From positions 1 through 64,000 of the forward strand of contig JAKOYD010000147.1 in NCBI GenBank assembly GCA_029780695.1: DNA of 64,000 nucleotides, given 5' to 3'. This DNA comes from Pseudomonadota bacterium (lineage in GTDB: Bacteria; Pseudomonadota; Gammaproteobacteria; Burkholderiales; Burkholderiaceae_C). Every line of letters starts with the position of its first letter. Position 1 is the first letter of the stretch. The notes below the pieces were generated by a model, which saw nothing but the letters and a program-made list of their open reading frames with translations, did no database searches and had not been told where the DNA came from. Made by a program: the position numbers and the translations under genes. Positions 1 to 11,773 of this stretch are shown piece by piece.

Positions 1-682
<682 letters not shown>

Positions 683-729
683 GATCTTGAAATTTATACT
701 CTTTCGAGTTTACTCATTTAAACGGAATT

Positions 730-746
730 GAAGTGAACTTCACTTC
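730..746 (-). other. Short palindrome in the 16S rRNA leader
   Basis: GAAGTGAA and TTCACTTC form an almost perfect palindrome with one base between the arms. It lies about 50 nucleotides upstream of the mature 16S 5' end. It could form a small hairpin in the pre-rRNA leader; a role in processing is inference. Confidence 0.4.
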
Positions 747-757
747 TGTTCTCATGA

Positions 758-801
758 GCGTTTGATAGTCTGAAAGACTTTGGCAATTCGCCATCAAACG
801 C
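758..801 (-). other. Three-way-junction-like structure in the rRNA leader
   Basis: The outer arms GCGTTTGAT (758-766) and ATCAAACGC (793-801) are perfectly complementary. Between them are two small hairpins, AGTC-TGAAA-GACT (767-779) and TGGC-AATTC-GCCA (781-793, sharing its last base with the outer arm). The result is a closed cloverleaf-like fold between the promoters and 16S. Leader structures of this sort act in rRNA antitermination and processing; the assignment here is from position and pairing only. Confidence 0.5.
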
Positions 802-886
802 CCACGCTTATCGGCTGTATATTTTTAATGAACCGCGCTGAAGTTTTCTTTCTGCGCCGTCTCAGTTGCGATCAACTGAGCCTTGA

Positions 887-916
887 ATTATGACACGCTA
901 TTTAATAACCTGTCAA
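887..916 (-). promoter_or_regulatory. rrn promoter P2 (proximal)
   Basis: On the minus strand TTGACA (911-916) and CATAAT (887-892) are separated by 18 bases, a strong sigma-70 promoter reading toward the 16S gene. The flanking bases (AACCCC upstream of the -35, TTCAAGGC after the -10 core) recur at the distal promoter, so the two look like a duplication. Transcription would start about 200 nucleotides upstream of mature 16S. Confidence 0.75.
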
Positions 917-999
917 CCTTTGGGGTTTTTTCGAATTCGCTGAACTTCGGTTCGGCTAGCTCTTTCAATCCCACCCAGCTGCTTACTGGGAAGCCTTGA

Positions 1000-1029
1000 A
1001 TTATGGCATGTTTTTCAACAACCTGTCAA
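1000..1029 (-). promoter_or_regulatory. rrn promoter P1 (distal)
   Basis: On the minus strand TTGACA (1024-1029) and CATAAT (1000-1005) are again 18 bases apart, exactly 113 bp upstream of P2. Both share the TTGACAGGTT start and the CATAATTCAAGGC end. Tandem strong promoters are usual for rrn operons. The rest of 1030-1282 holds no gene; it must contain the promoter of the divergent uup, but I see no convincing -35/-10 pair for it. Confidence 0.75.
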
Positions 1030-1282
1030 GGCCTGGGGTTTTTACCTTTCGTGCTGCAGACTCTGATGAGCACCTGCGTCACTTTGGGGGACCCTCCGAC
1101 ACGCAAGCGAAGAACGCTGCCTGTCGGCTTCGCCAACTTCTGCCTAAGCAGTGATCAGCGAAGCCCTAGACTATAGCATCGTTTTCGAGCTTTGCGCAAG
1201 TCGGCCAAAAAATTTTTGCAATCCGGTTGCCAACGCGCTCGCGATTGTTCTTGTCTATTGTTTGCCTCAGGCCGGATTTCAC

Positions 1283-4303
<3,021 letters not shown>

Positions 4304-4311
4304 CCGGTCAC

Positions 4312-4362
4312 GCTACTTTTTTGATAGCTGCATGCGCTTGTCCAGAAGGCGCAAGCGGGCTG
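4312..4362 (+). repeat. R1 dispersed repeat
   Basis: The A/T hairpin GCTAC-TTTTTTG-ATAGC is followed by GCGCTTG ... GCGCAAGC. It starts eight bases after the deaminase stop codon. Confidence 0.7.
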
Positions 4363-4468
4363 TTTGAATCGAAATCCGCCGCTGCCGCAGGCGCGTGAGA
4401 AAATCGCCGCCGGCGCCCGTGCTCCGGGGCGCCGCTTTCGTCACCCCGGAGCCATGTAGAGGAACACC

Positions 4469-5539
4469 ATGTACAAAAACCTCGCAGCTGCGTTCGCGGC
4501 CGCCTGTTTTTTCATCCCCGCCCTTGCCCAGACCGCCACGGCGCCGCTGAAAGTCGGCTACGTCTACGTCACGCCCGTCACCCAGGCCGGCTGGACGCGC
4601 CAGCACGACACCGCGCGGCGCGAGGTTGAAGCCGCCTTTGGCCCGCGCGTGGCCACCACCGCCGTGGCCGATGTGCCCGAAGGCGCCGACGCCGAGCGCG
4701 TGCTGCGCGACCTGGCGCAGCGGGGGCACCGCCTGATCTTCACCACCAGCTTCGGCTACGCCCGCCCGGTGCAGAAGGTGGCGCAGGAATTCCCGCAGGT
4801 CAAGTTCGAATGCCTGACCTGCCCGCAAGGCGCGGCCAACGTGGCCACCGCCAACGCGCGCTACTACGAAGGCCGCTACCTGGCCGGCATCGCCGCCGGG
4901 CGCATGAGCCAGAGCCACGTGGCCGGCTACGTGGCGGGCTTTCCCATCCCCGAGGTGCTGCAGGGCATCAACGCCTTCACCCTGGGCATGCGCAGCGTCG
5001 ACCCGAAGGCGCAGGTCAAGGTGGTGTGGCTGAACGAATGGTTCGACCCGGCCCGCGAGCGCGAAGCCGCGCTGACGCTGATCAACCAGGGCGCCGATGT
5101 GCTGGCCTTTCACACCGGGTCGACCGCGGTGATGGGCGCTGCCGAGGAGCGCGGCAAGCTCGCCATTGCCTACCACTCCGACATGCGCGCCGTCGCGCCC
5201 CAGGCGCAGCTGCTGGCGGTGACGCACCACTGGGCCGATTACGAAAAAGGCCGTGTCAAGGCCGCGCTGGACGGCACCTGGCAACCCGCTACCCTGTGGG
5301 GCGGCGTCAAGGAAGGCATGGTGCGCGTGGGCGATTTCGGCCCCAAGGTGCCGCGCGCCGTGCGCGACGAAGTGCTGGCCCGCCAGCGCGACATCGGCGC
5401 CGGGCGGCTGCATCCGTTCACCGGGCCGCTGCTCGACAACACCGGCCGCCCGCAACTGGCGCACGGCCAGCGGCTGAGCGACGCGCAGATCGTGGGCATG
5501 AACTGGCTGGTCGACGGCGTGCAGGGCAAGCTGCCCTGA
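4469..5539 (+). CDS. BMP family ABC transporter substrate-binding protein
   Basis: A 356-residue periplasmic receptor of the BMP/PnrA (Med) family, whose members bind purine nucleosides or related ligands for ABC importers. Residues 1-20 are a signal peptide with an ALA cleavage site before Gln 21. The mature part begins with the strand LKVGYVYVTPV and carries family features such as YYEGRYLAGIAAG and NQGADVLAFHTGS. ATG 4469 has a GAGGAA ribosome site. No permease or ATPase gene is adjacent, so it is an orphan receptor here, or works with components encoded elsewhere. A purine deaminase lies upstream and guanine deaminase downstream, which makes a purine ligand likely. Confidence 0.85.
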   Translation: MYKNLAAAFAAACFFIPALAQTATAPLKVGYVYVTPVTQAGWTRQHDTARREVEAAFGPRVATTAVADVPEGADAERVLRDLAQRGHRLIFTTSFGYARPVQKVAQEFPQVKFECLTCPQGAANVATANARYYEGRYLAGIAAGRMSQSHVAGYVAGFPIPEVLQGINAFTLGMRSVDPKAQVKVVWLNEWFDPAREREAALTLINQGADVLAFHTGSTAVMGAAEERGKLAIAYHSDMRAVAPQAQLLAVTHHWADYEKGRVKAALDGTWQPATLWGGVKEGMVRVGDFGPKVPRAVRDEVLARQRDIGAGRLHPFTGPLLDNTGRPQLAHGQRLSDAQIVGMNWLVDGVQGKLP

Positions 5540-5586
5540 CGCGGGGCCGCGCCTTGCCGCACGAAATCGCGCGCCTGCGCGCCCGC

Positions 5587-6144
5587 TCAGGCCAGCGTGG
5601 CGGCCTGTGTGCGCAGCTGCTCGGCCACGGCATCGAACGGCGCCGGGTCGCCCTCGGCGCGCGCCAGGATGATGGCGCCCTGCACCGACGCCAGCAGCAG
5701 CGTGGCAAACGGCAAAGCGCGCGGCGCGGGGCAATGGCCCGCCTGCAGCGCGTCGGCGAGGGTGTCGCGCCACTGGTGGAAGGCTTCGCGGCAGCTTTCC
5801 TGCAGGCGCATGGAATCGGCCGCGATCGTGATCGCCGCCACCGGGCAGCACGATTCGCAGTCGTTGCGCACCAGCTTGGCGCGCCACAGCGCCAGCGCGC
5901 CGTCCACCACCGCGCCGGCCGAGCGGCCATGCAGCGCGCGCAGCGAATCGTCCAGCCGGGCGCTGAAATCGTCCAGCGCGGCCTCGACCAGTTCGGCCTT
6001 GCCGCCCGGAAAGTGGTGGTAGATGGAGCCGCGCGAAGCGCCGGTCAGCGCCAGCACCTCGGAAAACGCCGTCGCGTGCAACCCACGCCGACCCAGGACC
6101 TCGGTGGCCCCTCGGATCATGCGCTGACGAACACCACCGGTCAT
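5587..6144 (-). CDS. TetR/AcrR family transcriptional regulator
   Basis: A 185-residue repressor. The N-terminal helix-turn-helix (about residues 10-55) has the typical GLHATAFSEVLALTGASRG and IYHHFPGGK segments; the C-terminal ligand-binding part is variable, with a CCPVAA stretch like LmrA/YxaF-type regulators. It is divergent from the acyl-CoA synthetase at 6383, with a 238-base gap holding a 6+4+6 palindrome (6228-6243). This suggests it represses itself and/or the synthetase gene. Ligand unknown; an acyl-CoA or carboxylate is a guess from the neighbours. Confidence 0.85.
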   Translation of the reverse strand: MTGGVRQRMIRGATEVLGRRGLHATAFSEVLALTGASRGSIYHHFPGGKAELVEAALDDFSARLDDSLRALHGRSAGAVVDGALALWRAKLVRNDCESCCPVAAITIAADSMRLQESCREAFHQWRDTLADALQAGHCPAPRALPFATLLLASVQGAIILARAEGDPAPFDAVAEQLRTQAATLA

Positions 6145-6227
6145 TGGCTATTTCGCCCCTCAGACAGAGCCCGAATCCGCTTCAACATCGAAGCCCGGGC
6201 AGCATATCAACCCCTGTGCCAGGGTGT

Positions 6228-6243
6228 TATGTCATACGACATA
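6228..6243. promoter_or_regulatory. Probable TetR operator palindrome
   Basis: TATGTC-ATAC-GACATA is a perfect 6-bp inverted repeat with a 4-bp centre. It lies between the divergent tetR-type gene and the acyl-CoA synthetase gene. Size and position fit a TetR-family operator. A weak R1-like half element follows at about 6266-6297. Confidence 0.5.
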
Positions 6244-6382
6244 GCGCACGACTGGCGCGGCTGTCTAGCTATCAGTTTCAAAGCAGCCCTGGCTTGGGGC
6301 CGCGCGGCGGAGTAACCCGGGCGACGCTGCCAGGGCCACGGCGCGCGAAGGCAGCGCTACGATGGTTGCAAGGAGGCATTCC

Positions 6383-8308
6383 ATGATCACCCACCCCCGT
6401 GCGAGCCTGCCCGCCGCGGCGGCGCCCTTTGCCGCGCAGGCGCCCGTGCGCAGCATGGCCGACGTGCGCCGCATCGAGACCGTGCCGCTTGAGCAGGCGC
6501 TGACGGTGCGCAGCACCTACGAAATCTTTGTCAATTCGGCGCACGCCTTTGGCGACCGGCCGGCGCTGACCTTCCTGCGCACCGCGAACCCGGCTGACGC
6601 GCCGATCCGCTGGTCGTACCAGCAGCTGCTGGCCGGCATCCACCAAACCGCCAACGCGCTGCATGCGCTGGGCGTGGGGCCACAGGATGCCGTGGCCGTG
6701 ATGCTGCCCGGCTGTCTTGAATACCACCTGGCGCTGTGGGGCGGCGAGGCGGCGGGCATCGTGCAGCCGCTCAACCCGTTGCTGACCGACGACAAGCTGG
6801 CCTCGCTGCTGAACGCCGCCGGCGCCAAGGTGCTGATCGCCTGGGGCGACGATGCCGAATCGGGCATCTGGAGCAAGGCGCTGCACCTGCGCACACTCGT
6901 GCCCACGCTGACGCACGTGCTGCGCGTGGCGCCGCTGGATGAAGGCAAGGCGCCCGCGCTGCCCGAGGGCGTGCTGGACTTTGCCGCCACCATCGCTGCG
7001 CAGCCCGACACGCACCTGGTCAGCGGCCGCGACATCGGCCCGGAAGACATCGCTGCCTACTTTCACACCGGTGGCACCACGGGCGCGCCCAAGCTGGCGC
7101 GCCACAGCCACCGCGCGCAGGTGTTCACCGCCTGGGCCTGCGTGCAGATGCAGGCCATGGGGCCGCAGGACGTGATCATCAACGGCTACCCGCTGTTCCA
7201 CGTGGCCGGCACGCTGCCCGGCTCGCTGGCGGCGCTGTCGTGCGGGGTCGAAACGATCATCCCCACCACCGGGCTGTACCGCAACCGCGCGGTGCTGCAG
7301 AACTTCTGGAAGCTGGTCGAAAAGTACCGCGTCACCACGCTGTCGGCCGTGCCCACGGTGCTGGCGGCGCTGGCGCAGGTGCCGCTGGCGGGCGCCGACA
7401 TTTCCAGCGTGCGCTACTGCCGCACGGGCGCGGCCATCCTGCCGCCCGAGCTGGCGGCGCGCTTCGAGCGCGATTACGGCCTGCACATCCACGAAAGCCT
7501 GGGCATGACGGAGATGGCCGGCATTTCCACCATCACGCCGCTGGGCGTGCACGGGCTGCCGGGCTGCGTGGGCTTTCGGCTGCCGCACACGCAGATGCGG
7601 ATCGTGGCGCTGAACGCCGACGGCGGCGCCAGCGACCGCGACGTGGCGCCGGGCGAGCCGGGCATGGTGCTGTTCAAGTCGCCCAACGTGTTCTCGGGCT
7701 TCCTCGACGAGCGCGACAACGCCAACGCCTTCACGCCCGACGGCTGGCTGGTGACGGGCGACCTGGGCTACATCGACCGCGACGAGCGCCTGAACCTGAG
7801 CGGCCGCGCCAAGGACCTGATCATCCGCAGCGGCCACAACATCGACCCCAAGACGATCGAGGACGCCATTGGCGCCCACCCCGCCGTGCAACTGGCCGCC
7901 GCCGTGGGCGCGCCCGATGCCTATGCGGGCGAATTGCCCGTGGTGTTTGCCACGCTGCGCCCCGGCGCGCAGGTGAGCGAGGCCGAGCTGCTGGCCTTCA
8001 CTGCCGAGCGCGTGGACGAAGGCCCGGCCAAGCCCCGACACGTGTACCTGATCGAGCACATGCCCGTCACCAACGTCGGCAAGATCTACAAACCCGAGCT
8101 GCGCGCCCAGGCCGCCGGCCACACGGCGCGCGAACTGATCGCCGCGCTGTGCCAGCCATTGCCGGCCGACCAGCAGCCGCGCGTGCACAGCACCGAAGCC
8201 GGCGGCGTGGTGGTGCACCTGCCGGCCGGCGCGCCCGACGCGCTGGCCGATCAACTGCAGGCGGCGCTGGCGCCTCTGCCGGTCAAGACCCGCGTGGTCC
8301 GCGATTGA
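6383..8308 (+). CDS. Acyl-CoA synthetase (AMP-dependent ligase)
   Basis: A 641-residue member of the adenylate-forming acyl/aryl-CoA synthetase family, which activates a carboxylic acid with ATP and joins it to CoA. The phosphate-binding loop is HTGGTTGAPK (about residue 228); the GMTEMAG motif is near 373; the hinge and C-terminal region contain GWLVTGDLGY and the GRAKDLIIRSGHNI segment. ATG 6383 is preferred over an ATG 21 bases upstream because it sits seven bases after a strong AAGGAGG. The substrate cannot be read from sequence. A Bug-type carboxylate receptor follows 41 bp later and a TetR gene is divergent, suggesting a small uptake and activation operon. Confidence 0.9.
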   Translation: MITHPRASLPAAAAPFAAQAPVRSMADVRRIETVPLEQALTVRSTYEIFVNSAHAFGDRPALTFLRTANPADAPIRWSYQQLLAGIHQTANALHALGVGPQDAVAVMLPGCLEYHLALWGGEAAGIVQPLNPLLTDDKLASLLNAAGAKVLIAWGDDAESGIWSKALHLRTLVPTLTHVLRVAPLDEGKAPALPEGVLDFAATIAAQPDTHLVSGRDIGPEDIAAYFHTGGTTGAPKLARHSHRAQVFTAWACVQMQAMGPQDVIINGYPLFHVAGTLPGSLAALSCGVETIIPTTGLYRNRAVLQNFWKLVEKYRVTTLSAVPTVLAALAQVPLAGADISSVRYCRTGAAILPPELAARFERDYGLHIHESLGMTEMAGISTITPLGVHGLPGCVGFRLPHTQMRIVALNADGGASDRDVAPGEPGMVLFKSPNVFSGFLDERDNANAFTPDGWLVTGDLGYIDRDERLNLSGRAKDLIIRSGHNIDPKTIEDAIGAHPAVQLAAAVGAPDAYAGELPVVFATLRPGAQVSEAELLAFTAERVDEGPAKPRHVYLIEHMPVTNVGKIYKPELRAQAAGHTARELIAALCQPLPADQQPRVHSTEAGGVVVHLPAGAPDALADQLQAALAPLPVKTRVVRD

Positions 8309-8349
8309 CGCAGCGCGCAGCCTTCCCTTTCTTTCACAACGTACCCACC

Positions 8350-9354
8350 ATGAACATCACTTTCAAAAAGAATATGCCCCTGGCGCTTGCCCTGTCTGCG
8401 TCGGCAGCTATTATTTCAATAGCATCGCCAGCCAGCGCGCAAAGCGGTTATCCCAACAAGCCGATCCGGATGGTGGTGCCCTTCCAGGCGGGCGGCGCCA
8501 CCGACGTACTGGCGCGGCTGGTGGGCCAGAAGCTGTCGGCGCAGATGGGTCAGCCGGTGGTGATCGACAACAAGGCCGGGGCGGCCGGCATCATCGGCAC
8601 CGACGCGGTGGCCAAGGCCGCGCCCGATGGCTACACGGTGATGCTGGGCCTGTCCAACTCGCTCATGACCAACCAGTTCCTCTACACCAAGCTGCCCTAC
8701 GACGCGCAGAAGGACCTGGCCATGGTCTACCGCATCGCCATGGCGCCGCTGGTGCTGGTGGTCAACCCCAGCGTGCCGGCCAAGACGGGCCCCGAATTGA
8801 TGAAGTACATCGCCGCCCAAAAGGGCAAGGTGTCGTACGGCTCGTACGGCACCGGCGCCTACCCGCACCTGGCCGGCGCGCACATGAGCCTGACGCAGAA
8901 CGCCGACATGGTGCACGTCGCCTACAAGGGCGAGGCGCCGATGGTGCAGGACCTGCTGGCCGGCCAGATCCAGATGGCGTTTGCCAGCGCGCTGCAGGTC
9001 AAGGGTCACCTCGATTCGGGCAAGCTGCGCGCCATCGGCGTGTCGGGCGACAAGCGCATGGCCGCGCTGCCCAAGGTGCCCACGCTGGTCGAGCAGGGCC
9101 TGAAGGACGAGGCCTACCGCGTCACCGGCTGGCTGGCCGTGGCCGCCCCCGGTGCCACGCCGCAACCCATCATCGACCGGCTGGCCAGCGAAATCCAGAA
9201 GGCCATCCGCTCGCCCGAAGTGCATGAGCGCATCGTCGGCATGGGCTTCGAGGTGCAGGACAACGGCGGCCCCGCGGCCTTCAACGCCGCGTACCGGCAA
9301 GAACTGCCGATCTGGTACCGCCTGATCAAGCAGTCGGGCGCCAAGCTGGACTGA
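8350..9354 (+). CDS. Bug family (tripartite tricarboxylate transporter) substrate-binding protein
   Basis: A 334-residue periplasmic receptor. Residues 1-30 are a signal peptide ending ASPASA before QSGYPNKPIR. YPNKPIRMVVPFQAGG, followed by DVLARLVGQ, IIGTDAVAKAAPDGYT and a GKVSYGSYGTGAYPHLAG segment, is the Bug signature. These receptors bind carboxylates and are very numerous in Burkholderiales, often without their own TctAB membrane partners, as here. It follows the acyl-CoA synthetase closely and is probably co-transcribed. The hydrophobic core of the signal peptide is encoded by an R1-like sequence (about 8403-8428). Confidence 0.9.
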   Translation: MNITFKKNMPLALALSASAAIISIASPASAQSGYPNKPIRMVVPFQAGGATDVLARLVGQKLSAQMGQPVVIDNKAGAAGIIGTDAVAKAAPDGYTVMLGLSNSLMTNQFLYTKLPYDAQKDLAMVYRIAMAPLVLVVNPSVPAKTGPELMKYIAAQKGKVSYGSYGTGAYPHLAGAHMSLTQNADMVHVAYKGEAPMVQDLLAGQIQMAFASALQVKGHLDSGKLRAIGVSGDKRMAALPKVPTLVEQGLKDEAYRVTGWLAVAAPGATPQPIIDRLASEIQKAIRSPEVHERIVGMGFEVQDNGGPAAFNAAYRQELPIWYRLIKQSGAKLD

Positions 9355-9391
9355 GCCAGGCTGCCGCGGCAGGGCGCGGCACAATGCGCCG

Positions 9392-10687
9392 ATGCAATCC
9401 TGGCGCGCTTCCCTGCTGCGGTTCGACGAGCACGGCCACGCCGTGTTCGAGCGCGACGGCCTGCTGGTCATCGGCGCCGGCGCCGACGGACGCACCGTGG
9501 TGCTGGCGGCGGGCGCCTATGACGCGCTGAAAGATCGCCACGCCGACGTGCCCTGCACCCACCTGCCAGGCCGCCTCATCGCGCCCGGTTTTGTGGACAT
9601 GCACATCCACTATCCGCAGATCGACGTCATCGGCTCGCCCGCCGAAGGTCTGCTGCCGTGGCTGGAGCACTACACCTTTCCGCACGAGGCGCAGTTCGCC
9701 GACCCGGCGCACGCGGCCGAAAGCGCGCGCTTCTTCTGCGACGAGCTGCAGCGCAACGGGGTGACGACGGCGCTGAGCTTCTGCACCTCGCATCCGGCGT
9801 CTGTCAATGCTCTGTTTTCAGAAGCGCAAAAACGTGGACTGCGGCTGATTGCCGGCAAGTGCCTGCAAGACCGCCACAGCCCCGACGGCGTGCGCGACGA
9901 GACCGAGCAGAGCCTGATCGACACCGAGGCGTTGATCAAAAAATGGCACGGCGTGGGCCGCCTGGGCTACGCCATCACGCCGCGTTTTGCCCCCAGTTGC
10001 AGCGAGCGGCAGTTGCGCGGCGCGGGCGAGCTGGCGGCCCGATATCCCGACGTGTGGATCCAGTCCCACGTGGCCGAGAACGTCGATGAAATCGCCTGGG
10101 CGCGCGCGCTGTTCCCCGATTCGCGCAGCTACCTCGCCATCTACGCCGACCACGGCCTGATGCGCCGGCGCGCGGTGTACGCGCACTGCATCCACTTTCA
10201 CGACGACGATCGCGCGCTCATGCGCGACACGCACACGGCGGCGGCGGTGTGCCCCACCAGCAACCTGTTTCTGGGCAGCGGCTTCTTCGACTTTGCGGGC
10301 GCAGAGCGCGTGCCGTTTGCGCATGGCCTGGCCAGCGACGTGGGCGGCGGCACCAGCTTTTCGCCCCTCGTCACCATGCGCGCCGCCTACTTTGCCGGCC
10401 GCGCGTCGAGCACCGGCATAGAGCTCAAGCCGGGCGTCAGCCTGTCGCCCGAGCGCCTGTGGTGGCTGCACACGGCAGGCGCGGCGCGGGCGCTGGATCT
10501 GGACGGCGTGGTCGGCAACCTGCAGCCGGGTTGCGAGGCGGATTTCGTGGTGCTCAACCCCGAAGCCACACCGCTGCTGGCGCGCCGCACGCGCGCGGCA
10601 GGCAGCCTGGCCGAGTTGCTGTTCGCGCTGATCGTGCTGGGCGACGACCGGGTGGTCGAGCGCACCGTCATTTCTCAAGCAAAATAG
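9392..10687 (+). CDS. guaD: Guanine deaminase
   Basis: A 431-residue amidohydrolase that converts guanine to xanthine. Metal-binding HIH is in DMHIHYPQ (about residue 70) and is followed by EGLLPWLEHYTFPHE, typical of GuaD. Later motifs are QSHVAENVDEI, AHCIHFHDDD and SDVGGGTSFS (zinc and catalytic residues). ATG 9392 fits family starts. With the purine deaminase at 3245 and the BMP receptor it points to purine-base use. The last codons and the stop TAG lie in an R1 repeat, so the C-terminus SQAK may be repeat-derived. Confidence 0.92.
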   Translation: MQSWRASLLRFDEHGHAVFERDGLLVIGAGADGRTVVLAAGAYDALKDRHADVPCTHLPGRLIAPGFVDMHIHYPQIDVIGSPAEGLLPWLEHYTFPHEAQFADPAHAAESARFFCDELQRNGVTTALSFCTSHPASVNALFSEAQKRGLRLIAGKCLQDRHSPDGVRDETEQSLIDTEALIKKWHGVGRLGYAITPRFAPSCSERQLRGAGELAARYPDVWIQSHVAENVDEIAWARALFPDSRSYLAIYADHGLMRRRAVYAHCIHFHDDDRALMRDTHTAAAVCPTSNLFLGSGFFDFAGAERVPFAHGLASDVGGGTSFSPLVTMRAAYFAGRASSTGIELKPGVSLSPERLWWLHTAGAARALDLDGVVGNLQPGCEADFVVLNPEATPLLARRTRAAGSLAELLFALIVLGDDRVVERTVISQAK

Positions 10688-10732
10688 GGCTCTGGCGCTT
10701 GCCTGACAAGCGCAACCAGCTATCAAAATCAG
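10677..10732 (-). repeat. R1 dispersed repeat (overlaps guaD stop)
   Basis: GGCGCTTG-CCTGA-CAAGCGC is followed by AGCTATCAAAAT. The repeat's AAAATGGG-like end reads AAAATAGGG here and supplies the guaD TAG stop. Confidence 0.7.
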
Positions 10733-10743
10733 AGTAAGCAAAG

Positions 10744-11313
10744 ATGAGCATCAAGAGCGACAAATGGATCCGCCGCATGGCCGAGCAGCACGGCATGATC
10801 GAGCCCTTCGAGCCCGGTCAGGTGCGGCAAAACGCCGCCGGCGAAAAGATCGTCAGCTACGGCACCAGCAGCTACGGCTACGACATCCGCTGCGCGCCCG
10901 AATTCAAGGTCTTCACCAACATCCACAGCACAGTGGTGGACCCGAAGAACTTTGACGAGAAAAGCTTCGTCGACATCCACGCGCCGGTCTGCATCATCCC
11001 GCCCAACAGCTTTGCGCTGGCGCGCACGGTCGAATATTTCCGCATCCCGCGCAACGTGCTGACCATTTGCCTGGGCAAGAGCACCTACGCGCGCTGCGGC
11101 ATCATCGTCAACGTGACACCGTTCGAGCCCGAGTGGGAAGGCTACGTGACGCTCGAATTCAGCAACACCACCCCGCTGCCCGCCAAGATTTACGCCGGCG
11201 AGGGCTGCGCGCAGGTGCTGTTCTTCGAGAGCGATGAGGTCTGCGAGGTCAGCTACAAGGACCGCGGCGGCAAGTACCAGGGCCAGGTCGGCGTGACGCT
11301 GCCCAAGGCCTGA
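10744..11313 (+). CDS. dcd: dCTP deaminase
   Basis: A 189-residue homotrimeric enzyme that deaminates dCTP to dUTP for thymidylate synthesis. Length and motifs match the family: [14 protein letters not shown] near the N-terminus, [16 protein letters not shown], the [11 protein letters not shown] segment, and [17 protein letters not shown] with the catalytic glutamate. ATG 10744 lies 56 bases after the guaD stop, with most of the gap filled by an R1 repeat. It is a housekeeping gene, not an obvious member of the purine cluster upstream. Confidence 0.95.
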   Translation: MSIKSDKWIRRMAEQHGMIEPFEPGQVRQNAAGEKIVSYGTSSYGYDIRCAPEFKVFTNIHSTVVDPKNFDEKSFVDIHAPVCIIPPNSFALARTVEYFRIPRNVLTICLGKSTYARCGIIVNVTPFEPEWEGYVTLEFSNTTPLPAKIYAGEGCAQVLFFESDEVCEVSYKDRGGKYQGQVGVTLPKA

Positions 11314-11425
11314 CGCCGCCAACGCCGCGTCGGCGCCTGGCGACGGCCCGGCTGGGTGGGTTTCCTACGCCATGCGTCGCCGCCGGCTGAATGGCGCCGG
11401 CGGGCGCCGTTCATAGCATCGGCAC

Positions 11426-11770
11426 ATGGCTACCCACCACATTCGCCTCAGCACGCTGGATTCGCCGGACTTCCAGGACACCGTGCCCGCCGGTCACAGG
11501 CCTTCCACGCCCACCATGCGCCGCGCGTCAGCCGCCGATGACGCACTGCCGTGGCTGTCGCCGCAGCGCCTGGTGGTGTTTGCCGCGCTGGCAGCGCTTA
11601 TCTTCGTGCTGGTGGCGGCCATTGCCAGCGTGGCGCAGGCGCAAGTGCGCAAGGGCAACGAGTTTCGTCTCGCGCAGCACACGGCCGCCCCCCAGACCGC
11701 GGCCGCCGAAACGCGGCGCGCCAACTTCGACGTGGCCGCGCTGGGACCGGTGGCGGCGCTGTCGCGCTAA
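11426..11770 (+). CDS. Small single-pass membrane protein, unknown function
   Basis: A predicted 114-residue protein with no family I recognise. A polar N-terminal part (about residues 1-47) is followed by one hydrophobic helix (about 48-70, rich in A, L, V and I) and an Ala/Gln-rich tail. The frame starts with ATG 11426 shortly after dcd and converges on the cyclodeaminase-like gene, whose stop is four bases after this one. Codon use fits the neighbourhood, but support is only frame length and the clear membrane segment. Confidence 0.5.
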   Translation: MATHHIRLSTLDSPDFQDTVPAGHRPSTPTMRRASAADDALPWLSPQRLVVFAALAALIFVLVAAIASVAQAQVRKGNEFRLAQHTAAPQTAAAETRRANFDVAALGPVAALSR

Positions 11771-11773
11771 CGT

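Noticed and set aside
7240-8349. Extension of the Bug receptor frame back to 7240
   Set aside because: The added part is in another frame of the acyl-CoA synthetase; the signal peptide and ATG at 8350 define the real start.
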